From CAZVCJ01 sp964625745 (GTDB taxonomy: Bacteria > Chloroflexota > Anaerolineae > VGOG01), in the NCBI GenBank assembly GCA_964625745.1, contig CAZVCJ010000036.1:1-30738 (forward strand): 30,738 bases of DNA. Direction: 5' to 3'. The notes under the pieces are model-generated. The model was given only the letters and a program-made list of their open reading frames with translations. It was not told where the DNA came from and made no database searches. This document shows, piece by piece, positions 7,303 through 15,200 of this stretch. A program made the translations under genes and the position numbers. Each line of letters starts with the position of its first letter. Position 1 is the first letter of the stretch.

Positions 7303-8940
7303 TCACTTACCTTCTGAGGCGCTCTGCGCTTCAACCAGCGTGTTGACGAGCGCCTCCAGTTGGGCGAGCCGCGATTCCAGGTCGGCGTTCTGCTGCTGGA
7401 GTTGTGCAACCTGGGCCTCTCGTTCCAGGACCATCTGGTATAGCTCCTGCACGCCGGCCAGGGCCACGCCGTTGGCGTCCAGCGGGGCGATGTGCTGGTC
7501 GTCCGCACCCAGGCCAAAGACGGCGTAGAAGTCCTGGGCCACCGGCCCCATGTGCTGGATCTCTTGGCCCTCGGAGATGAAGTTCCAGGTCGAGATGGGC
7601 AGTTGGGAGATTCCCTCCAAAACCTGCTGGCCGTCCACAGGGCGGAAGTTCTCCTTGAGCGCTTGATCGGAGGCCTCGGTGAGCAAACCGTCAAGGGTCA
7701 CGTTGCCATTGGCATCCAGCAGGAAGACCGAGGCGTTGTTGACCAGCAGTTCCACGTTGTGGTTGGTGGAGGAGCCGAATTGAACGCCGCTGGCTCCAGC
7801 GGAGAGTATGGCCGTGGCGCCATCGGTTCGTTGCGCTGCGAATACCGCGTCCTTGTTTGTGGTCTCTAACTCCAGTGGATAACCTGGTGACCACGTCCCA
7901 ATCCCCACATTCCCGTTGGACTTGAGGCAGAGGGTGCTGCTGGGCGTGCTGGGCTGGATCCTGAAGGGCAGCTTGGAGCCGTTGGTGGTGTCCCGAATGA
8001 AGAAGTTGCTCTCGTTGCCGGCCACGTCCCATGTCTGGGCCGTAAATCCCGATGAGAGGTCCTGGTCCAGCCGGACGGTCGGTGTGTCCCCATCAACGAT
8101 GTGCAGTTCCACATAGGGTATGGAAGTTCCCAAACCTACCCGCCCGTAATCCTCCACATAAAGGGAATTGGCTGGTGCTCCAGCTTCGATGGTAAACGGC
8201 CTTCGCCCTCCATCGATATCCCAGATAGTAAAATAAGAGGCGCCACCACCGGTAGTATCGTTTGTTTGGATCTTCCAGTCGTTGGTGGGAAACGCTCCGA
8301 TGCTGGTATCCTCGAAGCAGAACTGCAGATTGTTTTCCTTGAGTTTTTCGGTGCAATAGCCAAAGCTCTCCCCGTCCTGGCAGTCAAAGCCGGTGCACAG
8401 GCTACCCGTGATGATCACGTCGTCATAGTGAAGAACGTCTTGCAGTTCCCACTGGGCGGGATCTCCGCGGTCATCGCTTTCCTCCACTACATCTTGAGTC
8501 ACGAAGCCTCCGTTGAGGATGGAGAAGCTCCCCGACAGCACCCGCGCTTCTGCGGTGTTCTCTGGGGGTGCAAGGCCTCTCTGCGACTCATCGTACTCCG
8601 TCGGGGCTTCTGGCTTGGCCGGTAGAAGCAGGAGTTCATACTTGTAGACGCCGTCCGGCAGCGCCTTGCCCCAGCCATCCGCAGGTTTGAAGGTGGGGCG
8701 ATCACCAGACTGGTATTCCTGTCGCAAGTACCAGTCGCCTGGCCCAGCAATGGTGAGAACCAGCCCACCGTTCTCGACTTGTGGTTCCCAGGTGACCACG
8801 TCTGCCTCAATGATCACGGTTGCGATGGGGCCTTGCTCCATATTCGGTTCCCCAGCTATTGTTGTTCCGCTCCCCAGCAAGCTGAGCAGCATCATGGAAA
8901 CTGTGATCAACGATGTTAGGGTGATTCTATTCTTCTTCAT
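7303..8940 (-). CDS. Secreted tail-fibre-like protein with C-terminal peptidase S74 autochaperone domain (copy 1)
   Basis: A 545-residue protein. A signal peptide (MKKNRITLTSLITVSMMLLS) is followed by an N-terminal domain of unknown type (about 30-180), fibre-like segments with GNVGIGTWSPGYPLELE (about 265-415), and an intramolecular chaperone domain from 424. S424 and K429 in SDQALKENF fit the Ser-Lys self-cleavage dyad of the S74 family. MGPVAQDFYAVFGLG and IAPLDANGVALAGVQELYQMV are the family core, ending in a coiled coil (about 500-535). Such domains trimerise beta-helical fibres and then cut themselves off. AGGAGG lies seven bases before ATG 8940, and the gene has its own promoter at 9012-9040. 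It shares a transcript with the repeat protein downstream. No phage genes are nearby, so it is probably a cellular surface fibre. The target is unknown. Confidence 0.85.
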   Translation of the reverse strand: MKKNRITLTSLITVSMMLLSLLGSGTTIAGEPNMEQGPIATVIIEADVVTWEPQVENGGLVLTIAGPGDWYLRQEYQSGDRPTFKPADGWGKALPDGVYKYELLLLPAKPEAPTEYDESQRGLAPPENTAEARVLSGSFSILNGGFVTQDVVEESDDRGDPAQWELQDVLHYDDVIITGSLCTGFDCQDGESFGYCTEKLKENNLQFCFEDTSIGAFPTNDWKIQTNDTTGGGASYFTIWDIDGGRRPFTIEAGAPANSLYVEDYGRVGLGTSIPYVELHIVDGDTPTVRLDQDLSSGFTAQTWDVAGNESNFFIRDTTNGSKLPFRIQPSTPSSTLCLKSNGNVGIGTWSPGYPLELETTNKDAVFAAQRTDGATAILSAGASGVQFGSSTNHNVELLVNNASVFLLDANGNVTLDGLLTEASDQALKENFRPVDGQQVLEGISQLPISTWNFISEGQEIQHMGPVAQDFYAVFGLGADDQHIAPLDANGVALAGVQELYQMVLEREAQVAQLQQQNADLESRLAQLEALVNTLVEAQSASEGK

Positions 8941-9011
8941 GACTGATCCTCCTTGAGTAGAATGATTGTTTGAGAGTTGACTTGCCCTCGTCTCCCCTCG
9001 CGCCAGATGAG

Positions 9012-9040
9012 ATTATATCCCAGCCAACCGCTTTTGTCCA
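9012..9040 (-). promoter_or_regulatory. Sigma70-like promoter for the copy 1 fibre operon
   Basis: On the minus strand: TGGACA (9040-9035), 17 bases, TATAAT (9017-9012), about 70 bases before ATG 8940. The -10 is perfect and the -35 matches 5 of 6. The same promoter occurs in the duplicate block at 12087-12115. Confidence 0.68.
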
Positions 9041-9057
9041 GCCAACGCGCTGACCCT

Positions 9058-9095
9058 CAAAACAAAAGGTTCTGGCGAACCGTCCACCAGAACCT
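9058..9095 (-). terminator. Intrinsic terminator after the seven-repeat protein gene
   Basis: Nine-base perfect arms AGGTTCTGG (9067-9075) and CCAGAACCT (9087-9095) enclose an 11-base loop. On the minus strand they are followed by TTTTGTTTT. The hairpin lies about 35 bases after the stop of the gene ending at 9129 and just upstream of the next promoter. Confidence 0.7.
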
Positions 9096-9128
9096 CTTGC
9101 CTTGTGATCTATTCGAGGATATGGATTT

Positions 9129-10796
9129 CTAGGCCCTGCACCTCCTGACCAGCGCAACTGTGAGAGCAGCGAGGGAGGCCAGCGCCGCCAGCCCCAGCCA
9201 CGGGGCCAGAAGCTCAAACTTGTTCAGTGGCACGATGACTCCGCCAACGGGGATTGCCTCGCAAGCAAACCGTTGCCCCAGGACTTCAACCTCGTCGTCC
9301 ACCAGGGTGCCTATCTCATCATCTCCCTGCCATACGACGATAAACGTATACTCGGTGCTGTTGTAGGCCATAGCCGGGTTGTCGGCATTATAGGTAGTGT
9401 CTCCGTCTGTGTTGCCCATGTCGCTGATGCGAAGGTCGTTGTCACCTGTTTCCCCGCCTGTTGACGCATCAATTCGCTGCACATAGATCTCCAGCTCGTC
9501 GTTGACAAGTGGGTCCGTGTCGTCGTCGCCGCGCCAGACAACCAGATACTCATTGCTCGCGTGACTGTAGGCCACCCAGGGGCCGAACGCGGCGTATGCG
9601 GTGCTCCCATCGGTGGTCCCCATATCGCTGATGCGGAAGTCGGCGCCCACTTCTGCTCCTGTTTCGGCGTCAATCCGCTGGCCGTAGATCTCGTACTCAC
9701 CATCCGCCAGGGAACCCCCATCGTCGTCGCCCATCCAGACCACCAGGTACTCGTTGTCGGTGAAGTTGTAGGCCACAGCCGGCCCGTAGGCCCCAAAAGC
9801 GGTATCCCCATCGGTCGTGCCCATGTCGCTGAGGCGGAAGTCAGCGCCCACTTCTGCACCGCTAGCCGCGTTGATTCGCTGGCCAAAGATTTCGAACTCA
9901 TCGTCCACCAGGGGAGGACTGTCATCGTCTCCGGCCCACACCACCAGATATTCATTGTTCGTGCTATTGTAGGCCACGGCTGGGTGCTGTGCTCTGTAGG
10001 CGGTGTCCCCATCGGTGGCGCCCATGTCACTGATGCGGAAGTCGTTGGTGCCCACCTCTGCTCCCGTTTCGGCGTCAATCCGCTGGCCGTAGATTTCGAG
10101 CTCGTTGTCCACCAGTGAACCAGCATCATCGTCCCCCTGCCACACCACCAGATACTCGTTGTCTTCGCTGTTGTAGGCCACGGCCGGGTTGAAGGCATCG
10201 AAGTCTTCGTCTCCATCGGTCCCCATGTCGCTGATGCGGAAGTCGGTGTCCACTTCTGCTCCTGTTTCGGCGTCAATCCGCTGGCCGTAGATTTCGACTT
10301 CGTCGTCCACCAGTGCGCCGGTGTCGTCGTCCCCCTGCCACACCACCAGATACTCGTTGTCTGTGCTGTTGTAGGCCACGGCTGGGTTGAAGGCGTCAAA
10401 GTCTTCGTCTCCATCTGTCGCGCCCATGTCGCTGATGCGGAAGTCGGCGCCCACTTCGTCGCCATTGGCCGCATTAATCCGCTGGCCGTAGATTTCGCTC
10501 TCTCCGTCCACCAGTGAGCCGCTGTTGTCGTCTCCCGCCCACACCACCAGGTACTCGTCGTTCGCGCTGTTGTAGGCCACAGCCGGGCCGAAGGCGTCGA
10601 AGTCATCGTCTCCATCCGGCCCCATGTTGCTGATGCGGAAGTCGTTGGTGCCGACTTCCAGGTCACTGGTGACCGAATATGTGGCGCTGGCAAGGGCTGC
10701 CGTTCCCCTGCCCTCTGCTGCCGATCGTGGAAACCAGACAACACCCAGGGCAAGCACAAGGAGGGCAGACAAGATTACTCCAGTTTTTTTCAACAT
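9129..10796 (-). CDS. Secreted seven-repeat (probable beta-propeller) protein with C-terminal membrane tail
   Basis: A 555-residue paralogue of the N-terminal half of the protein at 4095-7280. Signal peptide (MLKKTGVILSALLVLALGV); seven repeats of about 67 residues (roughly 45-510; DFRISDMG, AVAYNS, EYLVVW, GDD, EIYGQRI); then directly PVGGVIVPLNKFELLAPW, a hydrophobic helix and RRCRA. It lacks the thrombospondin array and the anchor-U-like domain, which in its paralogue sit exactly between repeat 7 and the tail. Acidic loops (DGDEDFDAF, GDDDTG) suggest metal binding. ATG 10796 follows AAGGAGAA with good spacing. The S74 fibre gene ends 22 bases upstream, so the two are co-expressed. Seven units fit a seven-bladed propeller; this is inferred from repeat count and length. 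The ligand is unknown. Confidence 0.83.
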   Translation of the reverse strand: MLKKTGVILSALLVLALGVVWFPRSAAEGRGTAALASATYSVTSDLEVGTNDFRISNMGPDGDDDFDAFGPAVAYNSANDEYLVVWAGDDNSGSLVDGESEIYGQRINAANGDEVGADFRISDMGATDGDEDFDAFNPAVAYNSTDNEYLVVWQGDDDTGALVDDEVEIYGQRIDAETGAEVDTDFRISDMGTDGDEDFDAFNPAVAYNSEDNEYLVVWQGDDDAGSLVDNELEIYGQRIDAETGAEVGTNDFRISDMGATDGDTAYRAQHPAVAYNSTNNEYLVVWAGDDDSPPLVDDEFEIFGQRINAASGAEVGADFRLSDMGTTDGDTAFGAYGPAVAYNFTDNEYLVVWMGDDDGGSLADGEYEIYGQRIDAETGAEVGADFRISDMGTTDGSTAYAAFGPWVAYSHASNEYLVVWRGDDDTDPLVNDELEIYVQRIDASTGGETGDNDLRISDMGNTDGDTTYNADNPAMAYNSTEYTFIVVWQGDDEIGTLVDDEVEVLGQRFACEAIPVGGVIVPLNKFELLAPWLGLAALASLAALTVALVRRCRA

Positions 10797-10818
10797 CGGA
10801 TTCTCCTTGCTTTAGTGC

Positions 10819-12015
10819 TCACTGCCCTTCCGGCGCGCTCTGCGCCTCAACCAGTGTATTGACGAGCGCCTCTAGTTGAGCGAGCCGCGCTTCCAGGTCG
10901 GCGTTCTGCTGCTGGAGTTCGGCAACCTGCGCCTCTCGTTCCAGGAGCATCTGGTGTAGCTCTTGTACCCCGGCCAGCGCCACGCCGTTGGCATCCAGCG
11001 GGGCGATGTGGCGGTCGTCTGCGCCCAGGCCAAAGGTGGCGTAGAAGTCCTGGGCCACCGGCCCCATGTGCTGGATCGCTTGGCCATCGGAGATGAAGTT
11101 CCAGGTCGAGATGGGCAGTTGGGCGATCCCTTCCAGAACCTGCTGGCCGTCTACAGGGCGGAAATTGTCTTTGAGCGCCTGATCGGAGGCCTCGGTGAGC
11201 AGCCCGGCAATGGTCAGGTTGCCGTTGTCGTCCACGTAAAGGGCGTAGTTGGGGGCGCCCGCTTCGATGGTGAAGGGTCTCGTTCCCCCATCCACATCCT
11301 CGATGCCGAAATAGCTGGCGCCGCCGTTAGTAGAGTCGTTGATGATAATTTGCCAGTCATTGGTGGGGAACGATCCGATGCTGGTATCCTGAAACTTTAT
11401 CCGTAGGTTGTTCTCCTTCAATCGAATCGTGTCAAAACCGAAGTCTTCTCCGTCCGCGCAATCATTACCCACACACAGGCTGCCCTGAATGATCACATCG
11501 TCATTGTGAACGATATCCGGCGAAAGGAGTTCGACGCCGTGCCAGTCCGCAGCGCTTTCCGCCACGTCTGGGATCACAAAGCCTCCGCTGAGGATGGAGA
11601 AATACCCTGACTGCACCAGTGCTTTCTCAGCGCCCTCTGTGGGCATAATGCCCCTTTGTGTCTCATCGTACTCGGCCGGGGCTTCTACCTTGGCCGGCAC
11701 AAGCTGCAATTCATACCTGTAGCTCCCGTCCGGCAATGGATTACCCATGCCATCATCGGGCTTGAAGGTGGGATGAGCACCAGATTGATATTCTTGCTGC
11801 AAGTAGAACTCACCTGGTCCAGCGATGGTGAGTATCAGCCCACCGTTTTCGACCTGTGCTTCCCAGGAGATGACACCCGCCTCAATGGTCACGGTTGCGA
11901 TGGGGCCTTGCTCCATATTCGGTTCCCCAGCTATTGTTGTTCCGCTCCCCAGCAAGCTGAGCAGCATCATGGAAACTGTGATCAACGATGTTAGGGTGAT
12001 TCTATTCTTCTTCAT
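10819..12015 (-). CDS. Secreted tail-fibre-like protein with C-terminal peptidase S74 autochaperone domain (copy 2)
   Basis: A 398-residue paralogue of the fibre protein at 7303-8940. The signal peptide is identical, the N-terminal domain similar, and the C-terminal 122 residues nearly identical (SDQALKDNF, candidate dyad S277 and K282, core MGPVAQDFYATFGLG, coiled coil at the end). It lacks about 147 residues of the central fibre segment, including the GNVGIGT-type repeats, so it should form a shorter stalk. AGGAGG lies seven bases before ATG 12015, with a duplicate promoter at 12087-12115. The seven-repeat protein follows it in the same transcript. The self-cleavage role is known for the family; that it operates here is inferred from conserved residues. 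Confidence 0.85.
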   Translation of the reverse strand: MKKNRITLTSLITVSMMLLSLLGSGTTIAGEPNMEQGPIATVTIEAGVISWEAQVENGGLILTIAGPGEFYLQQEYQSGAHPTFKPDDGMGNPLPDGSYRYELQLVPAKVEAPAEYDETQRGIMPTEGAEKALVQSGYFSILSGGFVIPDVAESAADWHGVELLSPDIVHNDDVIIQGSLCVGNDCADGEDFGFDTIRLKENNLRIKFQDTSIGSFPTNDWQIIINDSTNGGASYFGIEDVDGGTRPFTIEAGAPNYALYVDDNGNLTIAGLLTEASDQALKDNFRPVDGQQVLEGIAQLPISTWNFISDGQAIQHMGPVAQDFYATFGLGADDRHIAPLDANGVALAGVQELHQMLLEREAQVAELQQQNADLEARLAQLEALVNTLVEAQSAPEGQ

Positions 12016-12086
12016 GACTGATCCTCCTTGAGTAGAATGATTGTTTGAGAGTTGACTTGCCCTCGTCTCCCCTCGCGCCAGATGAG

Positions 12087-12115
12087 ATTATATCCCAGCC
12101 AACCGCTTTTGTCCA
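12087..12115 (-). promoter_or_regulatory. Sigma70-like promoter for the copy 2 fibre operon
   Basis: On the minus strand: TGGACA (12115-12110), 17-base spacer, TATAAT (12092-12087), about 70 bases before ATG 12015. It is an exact duplicate of the promoter at 9012-9040. Confidence 0.68.
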
Positions 12116-12132
12116 GCCAACGCGCTGACCCT

Positions 12133-12170
12133 CAAAACAAAAGGTTCTGGCGAACCGTCCACCAGAACCT
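12133..12170 (-). terminator. Intrinsic terminator after the VCBS-repeat gene
   Basis: Arms AGGTTCTGG (12142-12150) and CCAGAACCT (12162-12170) are followed on the minus strand by TTTTGTTTT. It lies about 35 bases beyond the stop of the gene ending at 12204 and is identical to the terminator at 9058-9095. Confidence 0.7.
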
Positions 12171-12203
12171 CTTGCCTTGTGATCTATTCGAGGATATGGA
12201 TTT

Positions 12204-15200
12204 CTAGGCCCTGCGTCTCCTGACCAGCGCAACTGTGAGAGCAGCCAGGGAAGCCAGCGCCACTAGCCCTGGCCACGGCGCCTGTCCTGAGCGTAGTCGA
12301 AGGGCCAGAAGCTCCAGCTTGCTCACCGGGACGATGATGCCGCCGACAGGCACTGGAGGCGACAGTCCGGGGCCTCCCTGGTCAACAACCTGACCATCGA
12401 GGCCGGCCAGATCGTCGCCCCGCTGACCGTCCACAAAGTTCAAAACCACTTGCCCGGCACCGATGTTGGCACCCGTACCGCTTCCTGCATCAAACAAGAA
12501 CTCGTACCATTGCACCGCCGCACCAGGTGGATTGGGCCCATGCTTGTAGTACGTGTCAACTGTCAACCCCGCCGGCAGCAGCAACGTCACCGCCGTTGCT
12601 CCACCCGGCGCGAGACCCTGCACCGTGAATTGTAACAAGCCGACGGGGAAAGCGACGCCAGCCGGCGCATCGGCCGGCGTGTCCACCGCCTGCACATCGG
12701 CGAGGTTTGTCCCAGGCGGCGAGACCAGCGTCACATAGCGTCCATCAACGGCATTGGGAAGGGAAGCGACGTTCCCCTGCTGGCTGTCTGGGGTACCGTC
12801 GTTGTTGCCATCGCCGCCGTTGGGCGCTCCATCCTCGACGTCGTCGGGGATGCCGTCGCCATCATCGGCGGCCATGACGGTCACGCCTGCGTCGCTGCTG
12901 TTGTTGCCGGGGTTTTCGTCTATCACCGTGGTGGTGATGACAGCGGTGTTGGTGAAGGTGCCCGTCGCCAGGGTAGTGGACAGTTGCCCGGTGATGGTGA
13001 TCACGCCGCCTTGCCCGGCCGCCAGGTCGGCTACGTCCCACACGTAGCGCGTGCCGCCGACCTGGGTAATGGCCACGCCGCTGCTGATGACGCTGGTGAC
13101 CGTCACGCTGACCGGCACGACGTCGGTGATGACCACGCCGCTGGCGAGGCCAGTCCCGGTGTTGGAGAAGGTGATGGTGTAGGTGATGGGGGCGCCGGGA
13201 TTGACGGGTGTGGTGGGGGTGACGGATTTGGTGATGGACAGATCGGGAATTGTACCCGTGCCTTGAATGGCAATGTCATACGGGTTTTCATTCGCATCGT
13301 TGTTGGCAATGTCCATGTCCAGGCTGAAGGCACCGCTGGCGTCTACGTCGAACGAGACGTTCAAGGTGGCAGTATTCCCAGCAGCCACGTTCAGGGGCAA
13401 GGTCGTGCCCACTACGAAGCTGCTGCAGTTGGTCAGATTAGAGGCCGTGACGCCGGTCACGTCAAGTTGAGCCGTGCCAGCGCTATTGTCTACCGTGTAG
13501 GTGAGGTTTACTGTGCCCACAGGCTGATTGCCTATGTTGTCGGTGCCGCCGTCGGCAATGGAGGTCCCCGTGGGACGCTGTACGTCCATCTCGGGGCCGG
13601 TGGCGGTGACGGAGCCCGTCTCGGTTGCGCCGGTGTCCTGGATGCTGACGGAGAAGTCGGGGGTCTTGCCCTCCACCAGGGCGTCGGCGTCGGGGTCGAA
13701 GTTCATGCAGAACTGGTTGGGGCTCTGTTGGCTGGCGTCGGAGGTCATCAGCACGCTGATCCAGTAGGTCTTGCTGTTGGTGGCGGACACCCGGACGTTG
13801 GCATCCCCGTCAGTGAAGGTGACCGTCTGCACGCCGTTGGCGTCCAGGCTGAGGGTGTCCACGTCGGCCACGAGGGTATCGCTGGTCTCGAAAGTGCCGT
13901 TGCCACCGTCCAGGCGAACGCGCAGTTTGTCAATGATGGCGTTGGCCTCGCCGGTGGTCAGGGCGGTGCTGCAATTGGATTGGAACAGGTCGAGGTCGAA
14001 TTTGTTGAGTTCCAGGTCACGGTCGCCGGCGATGCCGTTGTGGGTGAAAACGACCTTCAGCAGGTCATCCTCGGTGCCATCGAGGATGTCATCGGGCGCG
14101 GTATTGCTGACGGTGAACCCTGCGCTGCCGCCCTGGTTCTGCCAGGCATTGATCTGGTTATCCTGCCCACCGGAGACGATGTCCAGGTCGCCGTCCCCGT
14201 CCAGGGCGCCCACTACCACCGAGTACACATTGCCCCCGTGGCTGCCCACTCCTTTCTTGGTCCACGCTCCGGTGAAGGGATTGCCGGGGTTCTGCCAGGC
14301 ATTGACCACTTTATCCTGCCCACCGGAGACGATGTCCAAGGCGCCGTCCCCATCCAGGTCGCCCACTGCCACCGAGTACACATAGTTCGTATGGCTGCCC
14401 ACGGTCTTCCAGGTCGTCCAGGCGGCGTCGAAGGGCGTCCCGTCGTTCTGCCAGGCATTGACATTCTTATCATCCCCGCCGGAGACGATGTCCAGCCTGC
14501 CGTCCCTGTCCAGATCGCCCACTGCCACCGTGCGCGCCCAGGACGTATGGCTGCCCACGGTCTTCCAGGTCGTCCAGGCGGCATCGAAGGGCGTCCCGTC
14601 GTTCTGCCAGACGTTGACGTTCTTATCGCCCCCGCCGGAGACGATGTCCAGGCTGCCGTCCCTGTCCAGGTCGCCCACCGTCACCGAGTTCACCTGGCCC
14701 GTATGGCTGCCCACAGTCTGGCTGATGCTCCAGGCGGCGTCGAAGGGCGTGCCGTCGTTCTGCCAGACGTTGACCTTGTTATCATTCCCGCCGGAGACAA
14801 TGTCCAGGTTGCCGTCCCCGTCCAGGTCGCCCACCGCCACCGAGTTCACATCATCCGTCCCGTGGCTGCCCACGGTCTGGCTGGTGCTCCAGGCGGCGCC
14901 GAACGGGTTGCCGGGGTTCTTCCAGACGTTGACATTGTTATCAGTCCCGCCGGAGACGATGTCCAGGGCGCCGTCCCCGTCCAGGTCGCCCACCGCCACC
15001 GAGCTCACAGCGTGGCTGCCCACTTCTTGCGAGCTCCAGGTCCCGTCGGTGAAGGGGGTGCCGTCGTTCTGCCAGGCGTTGATCTTGCTATCCGCCCCGC
15101 CGGAGACGATGTCCAGGGCGCCATCCCCGTCCAGGTCGCCCACCGCCACCGACCACACATAGTTCGTATGGCTGCCTACGTTCTGGGCGGTGCTGTCGAA

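Larger units (their letters stand above)
8814..9139. repeat. 326-bp block identical to 11889-12214 (copy A)
   Basis: By eye this block is identical, base for base, to 11889-12214 at an offset of 3075. It covers the last codons of the upstream gene, an intrinsic terminator, a sigma70-like promoter, the ribosome binding site and about 42 codons of the fibre-protein signal peptide. Outside the block the paralogous genes are clearly diverged. It marks the edge of a tandem module duplication or a recent gene conversion. Confidence 0.85.
11889..12214. repeat. 326-bp block identical to 8814-9139 (copy B)
   Basis: The second copy of the terminator-promoter-signal peptide block. Here its upstream end lies in the last codons of the VCBS-repeat gene, whereas copy A ends in the seven-repeat gene. 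The identity therefore joins genes of different type through their common C-terminal coding sequence. Confidence 0.85.

Noticed and set aside
7303..12015. Prophage remnant suggested by tail-fibre-like S74 domains
   Set aside because: No capsid, portal, terminase, integrase or lysis gene is nearby, and both proteins carry signal peptides, which phage tail fibres lack.
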